Assembly: GCA_027491295.1 (NCBI GenBank)
Contig: JAIXWK010000003.1
Coordinates: 496,001-560,000 of the forward strand
Source: Microbacteriaceae bacterium
GTDB lineage: Bacteria; Actinomycetota; Actinomycetes; Actinomycetales; Microbacteriaceae
DNA length: 64,000 bases
Direction: 5' to 3'
Each line of letters opens with the position of its first letter. Position 1 is the stretch's first letter. Below the pieces are notes generated by a model, which saw only the letters and a list, made by a program, of their open reading frames with translations, had not been told where the DNA came from and did no database searches. Position numbers and translations under genes: made by a program. Positions 43,306-51,899 of this stretch are shown piece after piece.

Positions 43306-44427
43306 CTAACCAAGCACCTTCAACAACGCCGTTGCAACCGCAGCAACTCCCCTAGAATCCGCAAGGAACCCAAGGCCATCCGTGGTGGTTGCACCAACCG
43401 AAACCCTTGCTCCGACAATCGCACTCAAGCGCGCTTCGAGTTCGCCTCGCCTAGGTCCAATCTTTGGTTTGTCGGCAATCACCTGCACCGCAACGTTCTC
43501 AACCGAGAACCCCTTGGCGGCAATCAACTTGAGCGTCTCTGAGATAAAAACCTCTCCGCTCGCACCGGCAAATTCCGGGCGGTCAACGCCAAAGTTAGAG
43601 CCGATATCCCCAAGACCTGCCGCAGATAAGAGCGCATCCACAATTGCATGAGCAATCGAGTCGCCATCCGAGTGGCCCTCTAGCTTAGGAAGCTCTGGCC
43701 ATTCTAGGCAGCCGAGCACCAGCTGGCCCGACTCCGAGAACTTATGCGCATCGGTGCCAATGCCGGTGGCGCGTTGACCAAAGTCCTGCCGAGCACGATC
43801 CAGGTCTGAATTGGTAGTGAGCTTGAAAGCATTTACCTCACCGGGGACCGATCTAACTGAAAAGCCCATGGCCTGCATCAAAGCGGCATCATCGGTGAAA
43901 TCTGAAGGAGCTTCGCTCAGCGCTCTTTGCAATTCCTTGGTTCTAAAACCCTGCGGGGTTTGAGATAGGCGCAGTGTGTTGCGATCCTCGGTTCCCAAGA
44001 CATCGTTACCCGACACTCGCTTCACAGTGTCGGAGACCGGAATCACCGGAACCACGACGTCGGAATTTGCAAGCTCGGCGGCAACCGCTTCAAAGAGTGC
44101 AGGAGATGCGAAGGCGCGCGCGGCATCGTGAATCAGAACTAATTCCGCTGTGACCAGCGCAAGTCCATTTGCAACCGAGCCCTGCCTTGAAGTTCCACCG
44201 ACGGCAATGGCAAATTCCCCATGGTAAACAGCCCGGATCTGGGATTGAAATTCTTCGACGTGGTCCTCGTGCACAACCACGACCAACTGGGTGGGGTTGA
44301 ATTTTTGAATTGCCTCCAGCGCGTGGGCAAGTAGTGATTTGCCAGCAACTGAGACCAGTGCCTTTGGAATGCCAGCACCGAGTCGCTCGCCGTTGCCGGC
44401 GGCAACTAGAACCACCGCAACGTTCAT
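43306..44427 (-). CDS. ispDF: fused IspD-IspF (MEP pathway)
   Basis: This single 373-residue chain carries both functions. The N-terminal IspD part (about 1-210) has the nucleotidyltransferase loop AAGNGERLGAGIPKAL and joins CTP to methylerythritol phosphate. The C-terminal IspF part (about 215-373) starts with GIGTDAHKFSESG and has the metal loop EGHSDGDSIAHAIVDALL and the GLGDIG segment; it cyclises CDP-ME 2-phosphate to MEcPP. In M. tuberculosis these are two adjacent genes; IspDF fusions are known in other bacteria. ATG 44427 begins three bases after the carD stop. IspE, which joins the two steps, is at 6 kb. Confidence 0.95.
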   Translation of the reverse strand: MNVAVVLVAAGNGERLGAGIPKALVSVAGKSLLAHALEAIQKFNPTQLVVVVHEDHVEEFQSQIRAVYHGEFAIAVGGTSRQGSVANGLALVTAELVLIHDAARAFASPALFEAVAAELANSDVVVPVIPVSDTVKRVSGNDVLGTEDRNTLRLSQTPQGFRTKELQRALSEAPSDFTDDAALMQAMGFSVRSVPGEVNAFKLTTNSDLDRARQDFGQRATGIGTDAHKFSESGQLVLGCLEWPELPKLEGHSDGDSIAHAIVDALLSAAGLGDIGSNFGVDRPEFAGASGEVFISETLKLIAAKGFSVENVAVQVIADKPKIGPRRGELEARLSAIVGARVSVGATTTDGLGFLADSRGVAAVATALLKVLG

Positions 44428-44430
44428 GAT

Positions 44431-44964
44431 TTAGCTAGCCAATACCTTGTCTAGCTCAGCCGAAGCCTTGACCTCGTCAACCTTGCGAGCAAGTGCTAGT
44501 TCAGAAATCAAAATCTGTCGCGCCTTTGCCAACATGCGCTTTTCACCGGCTGAAAGGCCGCGATCCTGGTCGCGACGCCATAGGTCACGAACCACCTCGG
44601 AAACCTTTACAACATCGCCGGAGGCGAGCTTCTCAAGGTTTGCCTTGTAGCGACGGGACCAGTTGGTTGGTTCCTCTACGAATTCTGCACGGAGCACGTC
44701 GAAGACCTGTTGGACACCTTTTTTGTCGATGACATCGCGCACGCCGACTTCGGTGACGCTGTCCTCTGGAACTTGAATGATTAGTTCCTGGCTTGGGCGA
44801 TCTGGAGCTGCCTCTGAGCCTGACTCAAGCTTCGAGCCCTGAACAACTACGCGAAGAGTTAGATACTTCTTGGTTTCGCCGCGAATTGTCTTCTCTGAAA
44901 CTTCGATAATTTCAGCAGCACCGTGGTGAGGGTAGACAACGGTTTCGCCAACTTCAAATTTCAT
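44431..44964 (-). CDS. carD: CarD-family RNA polymerase-binding regulator
   Basis: CarD binds the RNA polymerase beta subunit and upstream DNA and stabilises open complexes, mostly at rRNA and housekeeping promoters. The 177-residue protein has the N-terminal RNAP-interaction domain ([15 protein letters not shown]) and the helical C-terminal DNA-binding domain ([33 protein letters not shown]). I chose ATG 44964 over a longer start because [12 protein letters not shown] is the family start. A TGgTAAACT extended -10 lies at 44991-44996. The gene starts the ispDF-cysS-rlmB operon. Confidence 0.96.
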   Translation of the reverse strand: MKFEVGETVVYPHHGAAEIIEVSEKTIRGETKKYLTLRVVVQGSKLESGSEAAPDRPSQELIIQVPEDSVTEVGVRDVIDKKGVQQVFDVLRAEFVEEPTNWSRRYKANLEKLASGDVVKVSEVVRDLWRRDQDRGLSAGEKRMLAKARQILISELALARKVDEVKASAELDKVLAS

Positions 44965-44990
44965 GCGCTTCTTTCGGCTCCAAAAGCTTG

Positions 44991-44996
44991 AGTTTA
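44991..44996 (-). promoter_or_regulatory. extended -10 promoter of carD
   Basis: TGgTAAACT on the minus strand matches the extended -10 form, about 27 bases before the carD ATG. No TTGACA-like -35 was found at the right distance. Confidence 0.5.
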
Positions 44997-45056
44997 CCAC
45001 AGATTGGGGCTAATTCCTAGGCTAGACTTGGGGTAATACGCCCTTTGGAGAGCTTC

Positions 45057-45530
45057 GTGAACTTAAAGAAAATCACTTCTTTGGCCCTTTTGGCCCTAGC
45101 CACCTTGTCGTTGGCAGGTTGCTCTCTTTCGGGCAATGTCGAATCTCTCAAGCCATATGCTCCAAGCGACGGCGTTCAGGTTGATGCACAGTCCCTAAAG
45201 GCTCGCAATGTTTTGCTAATTCAGGGCGAGAGCGGCAGAGCGGTTTTGATTGGCTCTTTCGTGAACTCTTCTCAGGAGGACCTAATGGCAACTGTCCAGA
45301 CCAAGGACTCCGTCGGCCAGGACATTCGCGTTGAATTTGTGGTCAAGGCTGGAACCAAGTTTGACCTTGGTTACAACGGCACCGAGCCAGTTACCTTCAA
45401 GCTTGATGGCACCCCGGGCCAGGTTCACGAGGTTGCAGTATCGGGCGGCGGAGACCCTTATGTTCTAAACGTTCCAGTTATGGATGGATCACTCTTGGAA
45501 TACCGCGAGTACGCGGAATCGCTGAACTAA
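45057..45530 (+). CDS. lipoprotein, unknown function
   Basis: The 157-residue product begins MNLKKITSLALLALATLSLA and GCS, a clear lipobox, followed by a soluble domain of mainly beta strands (QVDAQSLKARNVLLIQGESG; VLIGSFVNSSQEDLMATV). Exported proteins with this start are often found between carD and regX3 in Microbacteriaceae. Function is unknown; a copper-chaperone-like or DUF461-like beta sandwich is possible but unproven. I chose GTG 45057 because GGAG lies six bases upstream; the TTG at 45045 would include that site. The stop shares CTAA with regX3. Confidence 0.75.
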   Translation: MNLKKITSLALLALATLSLAGCSLSGNVESLKPYAPSDGVQVDAQSLKARNVLLIQGESGRAVLIGSFVNSSQEDLMATVQTKDSVGQDIRVEFVVKAGTKFDLGYNGTEPVTFKLDGTPGQVHEVAVSGGGDPYVLNVPVMDGSLLEYREYAESLN

Positions 45531-46207
45531 ATCTCGAACTTGTAACCCAAGCCACGAACCGTCATTAGGTGACGTGGTCGAGCTGGATCCTCTTCAATCT
45601 TTGAGCGAATTCGCTTTACATGGACATCCAAGGTCTTGGTGTCACCAAAGTAGTTTGAACCCCACACCCGGTCGATGATTTGACCGCGGGTTAGCACTCG
45701 GTTTACGTTCTCCATCAAAAGCTCAAGCAATTCAAATTCCTTCAGCGGCATTTGAATCTTGTCGCCGTTTACGGTGACAACGTGACGTTCGATATCCATA
45801 ACCACTGGCCCTGCCTTCAAAAGACCGTGCTCTGCGGCCTGAGGCTCTGCTCCGCGGCGCAAGACCGCCTTCATGCGAGCTAGTAGCTCTCTGGTGGAGT
45901 AAGGCTTGGTGACATAGTCGTCGGCACCGATTTCTAGCCCAACCACCTTGTCAATCTCGGTGTCCTTGGCAGTCACCATGATGACCGGAACCGAGCTCTC
46001 GGCCCTGATGGCTCGGCAGACTTCATTGCCCGAAAGACCAGGAAGCATTAGGTCCAAAAGCACAATGTCGGCACCGTGGGTGCGGAAGTTATCCAAAGCA
46101 GATAGTCCATCTTCGGCTTCGATAACGTCGTAGCCTTCGCGCTGCAACAGGAAAACCAGTGGCTCCCTTAGGTTGATTTCGTCTTCAACTACAAGTACTC
46201 GTGTCAT
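45527..46207 (-). CDS. regX3: response regulator RegX3-like
   Basis: The 226-residue OmpR-type regulator has a receiver domain (VVEDEINLREPL, phosphorylatable Asp in LLDLMLPGLSG, VTKPYS) and a winged helix (PLKEFELLELLMENVNRV, TLDVHVKRIRSKIEEDP). With SenX3 upstream (four-base overlap), gpmA and phoU nearby, it matches the actinobacterial phosphate-starvation regulator RegX3, which activates pst, phoA-type and other phosphate genes. Target sites were not identified here. ATG 46207. Confidence 0.93.
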   Translation of the reverse strand: MTRVLVVEDEINLREPLVFLLQREGYDVIEAEDGLSALDNFRTHGADIVLLDLMLPGLSGNEVCRAIRAESSVPVIMVTAKDTEIDKVVGLEIGADDYVTKPYSTRELLARMKAVLRRGAEPQAAEHGLLKAGPVVMDIERHVVTVNGDKIQMPLKEFELLELLMENVNRVLTRGQIIDRVWGSNYFGDTKTLDVHVKRIRSKIEEDPARPRHLMTVRGLGYKFEI

Positions 46208-47268
46208 GGCATCTCCTGGGTGTCAATTGGCAGTCGAAGGGTGAAAGTTGATCCAACGCCGGGTTGGGAAAATAGCCTGACCTCGCCACCGTGATTAGCG
46301 GAAACGTGCTTGACGATGGAGAGCCCAAGTCCGGTGCCACCGGTCTCGCGAGAACGCGATGGGTCCACGCGATAGAAGCGCTCAAAGATTCGCTTCTGGT
46401 CGCTCTCGGAAATACCTAAGCCTGAATCGGTAACCGCGATTTCGGCGACACCGTCAACGACCTTGAGTCCGATTCCAACTTGGCTGGCCGGGTTTGAGTA
46501 AACAATTGCGTTCTCAATCAGGTTTCTCACCGCAGTGACCAGCATTTCGTAGTCACCCATGACTACCGTTCCGGACTCGGCAGATGAGACAACTCGAATA
46601 TTGCGCTGTTCTGCGATCAAGAGGTTTCTGTCCACGGCATCTGTGATGACAGCTGCTAAATCAACCTCGGTTGAATTCTCGCCAACTCTGGCACCCTGCA
46701 CCTTGGATAGCTGAATAAGTTCCTGAACCAAATTCGCAAGGCGCTGGCTCTCTTTTTGCAAAGACTCGGCAAACTTTTTCACCATCTCGGAGTCGTCAGT
46801 AGCACCCTGAATTGCCTCTGCCAACAATCCAATTGCACCAATTGGGGTCTTTAGCTCGTGGGAAACGTTTGCCACAAAGTCGCGTCTGGTGTCCTCTAGC
46901 TGCTTGGACTCGGTGCGGTCATCGACCAAAAGCATTACGTATTCGCCACCGAACTGCGCGGCTCTTGCCTCAACCCAAACCTTCTCGCGACGAAGGCCGG
47001 TTTCTAACAGCAGTTCCTGCTGGACAGCGCCCGAGGTCTTTTTTGCCTTCTCAACCAGCTTGACCAAGGTCGAGTGAATAAGACGTCGGTTTTGAACCAG
47101 TCCTAATTGAATTGCACCTGGAGATGCTCTGAGAACCGAGTTGTTTAGATCCAGCACCACTCCCGCGGTTGCCATAACGTCCACAACCTGAGCGGCGATA
47201 CTCTGGAACGCGTCGAAGTCTCTGTTCTCTTCTTCTTTTTGAGCGCGACGAGATGCTAGGAACCCCAC
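46204..47268 (-). CDS. senX3: SenX3-like histidine kinase without membrane segments
   Basis: The 354-residue kinase has a PAS-like domain (about 20-118), the His-box FVANVSHELKTPIG with His137, N-box NLIENAIVYS, DSGLGISE and GTGLGLSIV. The partner of RegX3 in phosphate control normally has two N-terminal membrane helices (SenX3 of M. tuberculosis has them). Here residues 1-20 are MGFLASRRAQKEEENRDFDA, polar, and no hydrophobic stretch follows, so the protein should be soluble. GTG 47268 is preceded by AGGTGA and the upstream frame is closed. Signal could come directly from PhoU, or a start was missed; a different reading frame upstream does not help. Confidence 0.88.
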   Translation of the reverse strand: MGFLASRRAQKEEENRDFDAFQSIAAQVVDVMATAGVVLDLNNSVLRASPGAIQLGLVQNRRLIHSTLVKLVEKAKKTSGAVQQELLLETGLRREKVWVEARAAQFGGEYVMLLVDDRTESKQLEDTRRDFVANVSHELKTPIGAIGLLAEAIQGATDDSEMVKKFAESLQKESQRLANLVQELIQLSKVQGARVGENSTEVDLAAVITDAVDRNLLIAEQRNIRVVSSAESGTVVMGDYEMLVTAVRNLIENAIVYSNPASQVGIGLKVVDGVAEIAVTDSGLGISESDQKRIFERFYRVDPSRSRETGGTGLGLSIVKHVSANHGGEVRLFSQPGVGSTFTLRLPIDTQEMP

Positions 47269-47446
47269 GGGTCACCTGCTTTCTAAATCGCTGGATGTTT
47301 ACTAGGTTAACAGTTTCTTCCAAACGTAAGACTATGAGAACTTAATGCTTTGGCTCGGTAAGTTTGCTTTTGGTTGGTTAGGAATTAACCTTGAATTAGC
47401 TCCGAGTTGAAAGGCTCCCACCCTACACAGATTTCGAGGTATCAAG
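47269..47446. other. divergent promoter region senX3 / phoU
   Basis: 178 bases without a gene. It must hold both promoters. TTAACC-like and GTTAAC-like words near 47303 and 47392 could be parts of a RegX3/PhoP box, but I cannot establish a paired repeat. A GAGGT site precedes phoU. Confidence 0.4.
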
Positions 47447-48091
47447 ATGCACGGTATTTTTCAAAATGAATTGGCAGATGTCCAGTCTCGACTAATCGGA
47501 CTTGCGGAAAACGCGCAGTCGATCATGGACAAAGCTTCACGAGCGTTCTTGAACTCTGATGTGACCCTGGCAGATGAGGCTCTCGCCCTAGCCGGAACCA
47601 ACGAGACCAAGGCCCTTGACCTTGACGAGCTCGTAATCAAGGTTTTGTCGACCCAGAGCCCAGTTGCTCGCGACCTAAGAATTCTTGTTTCGGCACTTCG
47701 CATGTCGGCATCTTTGGAGCGCATGGGTTCGCTTTCCTCGCACATTGCCGCGATTGCCCGCTACCGCTATCCAGGTAGCGCAATCCCAACCTCGCTTCGC
47801 CAGACCTTTGAGGACATGGCACGTATTGATCTTGAGCTTGTCGGAAAAGCAATCACGCTGTTGCAGAACACCGATTTGGACTTGGTTCGCGAGATCCAGG
47901 CTCGTGATGAGGCGGTTGACCGCCTACACCGCAAGGTATTTGATGTGGTTCTCAACCCAGAGTGGAAAGAGAACGCGATGTACACAGTTGATGTGACACT
48001 GGCTTCTCGCTACTTCGAGAGATTCGCAGACCACGTCGTGGACATTTCCTCAAAGGTCAGCTTCTTGCAGACCGGCGAGTGGCACGACTAA
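47447..48091 (+). CDS. phoU: phosphate-signalling protein PhoU
   Basis: The 214-residue protein is two three-helix bundles with the family metal-binding motifs DLDELVIKVLSTQSPVARDLR in the first repeat and DEAVDRLHRKVF in the second (EXXXD pairs). PhoU lies between phosphate uptake and the SenX3-RegX3 pair and represses phosphate starvation genes. No pstSCAB genes are in the window. ATG 47447; the stop is followed after six bases by the end of convergent gpmA. Confidence 0.94.
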   Translation: MHGIFQNELADVQSRLIGLAENAQSIMDKASRAFLNSDVTLADEALALAGTNETKALDLDELVIKVLSTQSPVARDLRILVSALRMSASLERMGSLSSHIAAIARYRYPGSAIPTSLRQTFEDMARIDLELVGKAITLLQNTDLDLVREIQARDEAVDRLHRKVFDVVLNPEWKENAMYTVDVTLASRYFERFADHVVDISSKVSFLQTGEWHD

Positions 48092-48097
48092 GTTTTT

Positions 48098-48844
48098 TTA
48101 CTTCTTACCCTGGTTAGCTACCGCTGCAGCTCCGGCTGCCGCTGCCTCAGGGTCTAGGTATTCTCCGCCACGAACAAGCGGCTTTAGGTTTTCATCCAGC
48201 TTGTACAAAAGCGGAATACCGGTTGGAATATTTAGCTCTGCAATGTCCTCGTCGCTCACGCCATCAAGGTGCTTCACCAGTGCGCGCAGTGAGTTGCCGT
48301 GGGCGGTAACCAAGACTGTCTTTCCAGCTTTGAGGGAGACCGAAATATCCGACTCCCAGTAAGGGGTCATTCGAATTAGCACGTCCTTTAGACACTCGGT
48401 GCGAGGAATGCCGCCGCCCAGATCTGCGTATCTCGCATCGCCAACTTGAGAGAACTCATTGTCATCAGCGATTGGTGGAGGTGGAACGTCAAAGCTTCTG
48501 CGCCAAGTCTGGAACAGGTCAGCTCCATACTTTTCCAAGGTCTCTGCCTTATCTAAGCCCTGCAGCGCGCCATAGTGACGCTCGTTTAGCCGCCAGTTGC
48601 GCAGGGTTGGAATCCAGTTACGGTCAATTTGGTCAAGGGCGATGTGTGCGGTGTTGATCGCACGCTTGAGCAGTGAGGTGTAAAGCTCATCTGGGGCGAG
48701 TCCCGACTCACCCAATAGCTCACCGGCACGTTTTGCCTCGTTACGACCCTGGTCGCTTAGGTCAACATCCACCCATCCGGTGAAAAGGTTTTTCTGGTTC
48801 CAAACGCTGTTGCCGTGGCGAAGCAAGATTAGGTTGTGAGTCAT
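48098..48844 (-). CDS. gpmA: 2,3-bisphosphoglycerate-dependent phosphoglycerate mutase
   Basis: GpmA interconverts 3- and 2-phosphoglycerate in glycolysis. The 248-residue enzyme has the phospho-His motif [10 protein letters not shown] (His at about residue 9), [14 protein letters not shown] and the AHGNSLRAL end motif. I chose ATG 48844 because [12 protein letters not shown] is the family start; the upstream frame overlaps the FUSC gene. Its neighbours senX3-regX3-phoU are the same as in M. tuberculosis gpm1. Confidence 0.96.
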   Translation of the reverse strand: MTHNLILLRHGNSVWNQKNLFTGWVDVDLSDQGRNEAKRAGELLGESGLAPDELYTSLLKRAINTAHIALDQIDRNWIPTLRNWRLNERHYGALQGLDKAETLEKYGADLFQTWRRSFDVPPPPIADDNEFSQVGDARYADLGGGIPRTECLKDVLIRMTPYWESDISVSLKAGKTVLVTAHGNSLRALVKHLDGVSDEDIAELNIPTGIPLLYKLDENLKPLVRGGEYLDPEAAAAGAAAVANQGKK

Positions 48845-48854
48845 ACCCTCAAGT

Positions 48855-49916
48855 TTAGTCAACCTTCGGTAGTAGCTTTCGAGCCTGCTCGGCTTCAACA
48901 CCTGCTGCAATTGCCAAATCGACAACCATCGGCCTGATTTGCATAAACACAACCTGGTCGCTCAGGCCTGCATCGCCAATTGTCTTTGGGTCAAGCGCTC
49001 GAATTAGCTTCGATAGATACTTCTGCGACTTCGCGCGCAGCGAGAAGTCGTCCAGGCTCTGCTCCAAAAGGTCAACCCCAATCAGAGTTTTTGCAATGAC
49101 AGCAGCAAGTTCCGGTCTGGGTTTTTGATCCTCAAGCAAATAGTCAATTCGCCTTGTGATTACCCTGAGGTTTCTGGTTGCCAGATCAAGTCCGGCAAAA
49201 AGCACTCTCTGGTCGGCAATCTCTTTTTGAGCCCAGCGGTAAAAAGGAGAGACTCTGGCAATCGCTGCTGCCGACTCGAGCGAGCTTCGCCAGTTGTCAA
49301 TCAGTGGCTGGGTTTGACGAATGTTTTCAAGCGCAATATCGGCGGTTAGCTTGTCTGTTGTCAGCAAGACCTCGCGCAGTTTGGCCAACGTCTCTTTGAC
49401 AGTTGCAAACAGCAATCTAGAGTCCGCTCTAGCCAAGCGAATTGGGTTTCTTGGCACCAAGGCCGTAAAGGCAAGTGCAACTAAGCCGCCAATAAGGCCA
49501 TCAATTACCCTTGCAAAATCTCCACCGGTTGGGGCTTCCATTAGCTGAACCAATACCGCCTGAATTGCAACCGTGAGTGCAAATGCTGGGTTGGGGGATA
49601 TCAATCTTGCCAATAGCAGGGCTAGCAGGATCACCAAGGTGAGCTGCAGTGCCCCGGAGCCGAATAACGCCAAGCTTGATTCGCTAAGAACCACTCCCAT
49701 GACCATCGCGAGCGCCGTGGTGGCAACTCGACCGGGTCTGGTGTCACGAGCAAATCCAAGTGATGAGATGGCAACCGTCACGGCCAAAAGTGGAACGGGG
49801 TGGCCAAGGCCAAATCTGGCAATCAGGTATGCCACCGAAGAGGCCAGCACCAACTGCATGATTTGCCAAAGCGAGTCTCTGACGCGCGAAAGGGCTTTGG
49901 AGATAAACCCGGTCAC
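48855..49916 (-). CDS. FUSC/aromatic acid exporter-like membrane protein
   Basis: The 353-residue protein has six helices in the first half ([17 protein letters not shown] onwards; [34 protein letters not shown]) and a soluble helical second half. This matches the FUSC group (half-size fusaric acid resistance/aromatic acid exporter-like), often DUF-labelled in actinobacteria. Substrate is unknown. GTG 49916 overlaps the ygfZ stop (GTGA). It ends 10 bases before the gpmA start, so the genes are co-oriented. Confidence 0.85.
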   Translation of the reverse strand: MTGFISKALSRVRDSLWQIMQLVLASSVAYLIARFGLGHPVPLLAVTVAISSLGFARDTRPGRVATTALAMVMGVVLSESSLALFGSGALQLTLVILLALLLARLISPNPAFALTVAIQAVLVQLMEAPTGGDFARVIDGLIGGLVALAFTALVPRNPIRLARADSRLLFATVKETLAKLREVLLTTDKLTADIALENIRQTQPLIDNWRSSLESAAAIARVSPFYRWAQKEIADQRVLFAGLDLATRNLRVITRRIDYLLEDQKPRPELAAVIAKTLIGVDLLEQSLDDFSLRAKSQKYLSKLIRALDPKTIGDAGLSDQVVFMQIRPMVVDLAIAAGVEAEQARKLLPKVD

Positions 49917-50875
49917 TTCTTACCGCTGAGCTTGAAGGCGCTCGGGCGAGGCAGGTTGGCTGCCTTGCCGGCATCGGCCGGCACCAGCACCCGCTGCGAC
50001 GCTGTCATATTGCAAACCTCAAGATCCAGATAGGGAGTGTTTCGATTTACCAACCCAAGGGCTAAAGAGCCGGATTCGTAGTGCAGTCCGCCAGCTAAGA
50101 CTTTGCCAACTAACTTGCCCTGGTAGAAAATCTCCTCACCTGGGTTTGCGAGCGTGTCTCCAACCTCCAGGTTCAACACCACCAAACGACGTGGCGGGTG
50201 ACCAAGGTTGTGAACCTTTGCGACGGTCTCCTGACCTCGGTAGCAACCTTTACTCAGGTGCACAGCAGGTGCCAACCAGTCAAACTCGTGCGGTAGCGAT
50301 CGCTCATCGACATCGGTAATCTCTGGCCTACCGGCAGCGATGCGAAGCGCTTCAAAAGCAAAGAGCCCGGCCTCTTCAAATTCAGGCACCACCTTGGGGG
50401 CTAGCAAATACTCCCGATACGAGAAGCTCTCCACCTCAAGCGAGTAGCGAACCGAACCCTTTGGTTCGCTATCGAATCCATCTACCCAAACTAGCTCGCT
50501 CAATCCAAGATCTGCAAAGCAGCCCCAAACCACCAGATCGCTCTCAGAAACAAGGACCTTGGAGCGAAATCGCATTTGGTTCAGCCACTGAACCAGTTTC
50601 TGTGCCTTTTCCACATTCACGATCAAATACAGCCCAGCATCAAAAGCTACGACCTTGATCTGGTGCTCGATGTGACCAATTGGGCTTAGCAACAAAGTCT
50701 CGGTTGATTCGCCAGGTTTTAGATTCTTGATGTTTTGCGAGGTTAGAGAGTGCAGCCAGCTCAGTGCATCCTCGCCGGTTAGAGATAGCACCTGCTGGTC
50801 AACGCGCTTGATAACCGCCTTGCCCGCAAGTAATAGGCGCTGCTCGTTTAGCGGATTCCCAAAGTGTTTAGTCAT
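49913..50875 (-). CDS. ygfZ: YgfZ/GcvT-like folate-binding protein
   Basis: The 320-residue protein has the folate-binding GcvT fold and the signature KGCYRGQE (near residue 210) with a conserved Cys, diagnostic for YgfZ. It helps to build or repair 4Fe-4S clusters in enzymes such as MiaB. ATG 50875 overlaps the end of the nitrobindin-like gene by eight bases. In M. tuberculosis Rv0811c it lies near glnR, as here. Confidence 0.92.
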   Translation of the reverse strand: MTKHFGNPLNEQRLLLAGKAVIKRVDQQVLSLTGEDALSWLHSLTSQNIKNLKPGESTETLLLSPIGHIEHQIKVVAFDAGLYLIVNVEKAQKLVQWLNQMRFRSKVLVSESDLVVWGCFADLGLSELVWVDGFDSEPKGSVRYSLEVESFSYREYLLAPKVVPEFEEAGLFAFEALRIAAGRPEITDVDERSLPHEFDWLAPAVHLSKGCYRGQETVAKVHNLGHPPRRLVVLNLEVGDTLANPGEEIFYQGKLVGKVLAGGLHYESGSLALGLVNRNTPYLDLEVCNMTASQRVLVPADAGKAANLPRPSAFKLSGKK

Positions 50876-51458
50876 GGCGCTCTAGTCGCGCAGAAGCGTG
50901 GGACTTTAGCGGCTGGCCGTGGGCAGCCATATCCCAAGCCCAAAGTAGTGCCCCTTCAACCAGCCCAAACATTCGCTGCCCTGCGGCATAGTCCTTGGCA
51001 TTTGGCGATCGCAAAACCGCATCGGTTGCAATATCGACGCGAGCGCCTTTGATGTGACCGAAGTAAAGCTCCGCCACCTGAGATGGCTGAATGATTAGGG
51101 CTTCGATGTCGAATCCGCCATTGGAGTTACGCCACAGTTCTAGGTCCTCGCGGACCGTAAGTAGTGGGGTGCCATTGCCTGGCAGAAGGCCAGGTCCGGA
51201 ATCTGAGGCTGAAGCAGGCCTTGATAGAGACCAAAAGCCACGTTCGTGAGAAATTGGGTTTCCGGCAAGGTCCGTAACGTCAGAGCGAAACTCCAAACGT
51301 GAACCAATCGGGATAAAACTTAGGGTTTGGCTGAATTCAATTTCTTTTGCGGGTTCATCGCCAATTGGGTAACTAATTACGCCAGTGCCGCGCCAGCTAC
51401 CCAGCAGGAAAGTGAACGGGGTTAGCTCAATCGGAAGGTCATCGGGGATGACGAACAA
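50868..51458 (-). CDS. nitrobindin-like beta-barrel (FABP-type) protein
   Basis: The 196-residue protein is a single beta-barrel of the nitrobindin/THAP4 group (DUF1794); marks are LLGSWRGTGV near the N-terminus and the late GQRMFGLVEGALLW segment. Relatives bind haem and nitric oxide or isomerise peroxynitrite (M. tuberculosis Rv2717c). The haem-ligand His is not identified with certainty here. I chose TTG 51458, one base after the stop of the 36-residue membrane peptide; a longer TTG start 51512 lies inside that peptide. Confidence 0.85.
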   Translation of the reverse strand: MFVIPDDLPIELTPFTFLLGSWRGTGVISYPIGDEPAKEIEFSQTLSFIPIGSRLEFRSDVTDLAGNPISHERGFWSLSRPASASDSGPGLLPGNGTPLLTVREDLELWRNSNGGFDIEALIIQPSQVAELYFGHIKGARVDIATDAVLRSPNAKDYAAGQRMFGLVEGALLWAWDMAAHGQPLKSHASARLERHD

Positions 51459-51459
51459 A

Positions 51460-51570
51460 TTAGCGCTGCCCCTTGAATAGCTTGAAAAGTACAAGAGCTG
51501 AGACTCCGGCAATCGCCAAGGATGCCAGCACCAACAGTCCGGTAAAGAAAATTTCTATGGCCAAAAGCAT
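51460..51570 (-). CDS. 36-residue single-helix membrane peptide
   Basis: A short frame, ATG at 51570 to TAA at 51460, encodes MLLAIEIFFTGLLVLASLAI followed by AGVSALVLFKLFKGQR: one hydrophobic helix and a basic cytoplasmic end. TAGACT lies six bases before the ATG, giving a leaderless start. Its TAA is followed by one base and the TTG of the nitrobindin-like gene, so translation is coupled. It is too short for most gene callers. Function is unknown; it may anchor or regulate the barrel protein. Confidence 0.72.
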   Translation of the reverse strand: MLLAIEIFFTGLLVLASLAIAGVSALVLFKLFKGQR

Positions 51571-51576
51571 GAGATA

Positions 51577-51582
51577 AGTCTA
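51577..51582 (-). promoter_or_regulatory. leaderless -10 element of the 36-residue peptide
   Basis: TAGACT on the minus strand, six bases before the ATG. It shares bases with the TAG stop of the upstream gene, as at 34533. Confidence 0.45.
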
Positions 51583-51834
51583 ACTCAGCAAAGACAGAAG
51601 CGTCATGGTTCCCAAAATCACAATCGTGCCGGCAGATACGTATACCTGCTGCCTAACCGTGTCTTTGGCCCTTGAGGAAATTAGGTGTTCGATGCTCACC
51701 AGCGCAATCGCTGCGGCAGCAATCGACGAGAAGATTAGAAATCGAAAATCCAGCTCTGGGATCGTCATCGCATATAGCGAAGCTGCCAATACTCCGATCC
51801 AGATCAGGATTATCTGCAGCCACTGCTTAGTCAC
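51580..51834 (-). CDS. small membrane protein, unknown
   Basis: The 84-residue protein has three hydrophobic helices (LQIILIWIGVLAASLYAM, FLIFSSIAAAAIALVSI, VSAGTIVILGTMTLLSLL). I do not recognise a family. GTG 51834 is the start. It is divergent from glnR by 65 bases and precedes the 36-residue peptide by 9 bases, so these two, the barrel protein, YgfZ and FUSC likely form one transcription unit. Confidence 0.65.
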   Translation of the reverse strand: MTKQWLQIILIWIGVLAASLYAMTIPELDFRFLIFSSIAAAAIALVSIEHLISSRAKDTVRQQVYVSAGTIVILGTMTLLSLLS

Positions 51835-51899
51835 ACAAGAACTCTAGCTGTGTGGGGTGCGAATCCTCGGTATCATTTTGCAAAGCGAAGGGTGGGCCG

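Noticed and set aside
47051-47323. Frame upstream of senX3 that might supply membrane helices
   Set aside because: It is Arg-rich, not hydrophobic, and in another frame.
48845-48952. 36-residue extension of GpmA
   Set aside because: It overlaps the FUSC gene; family start is [10 protein letters not shown].
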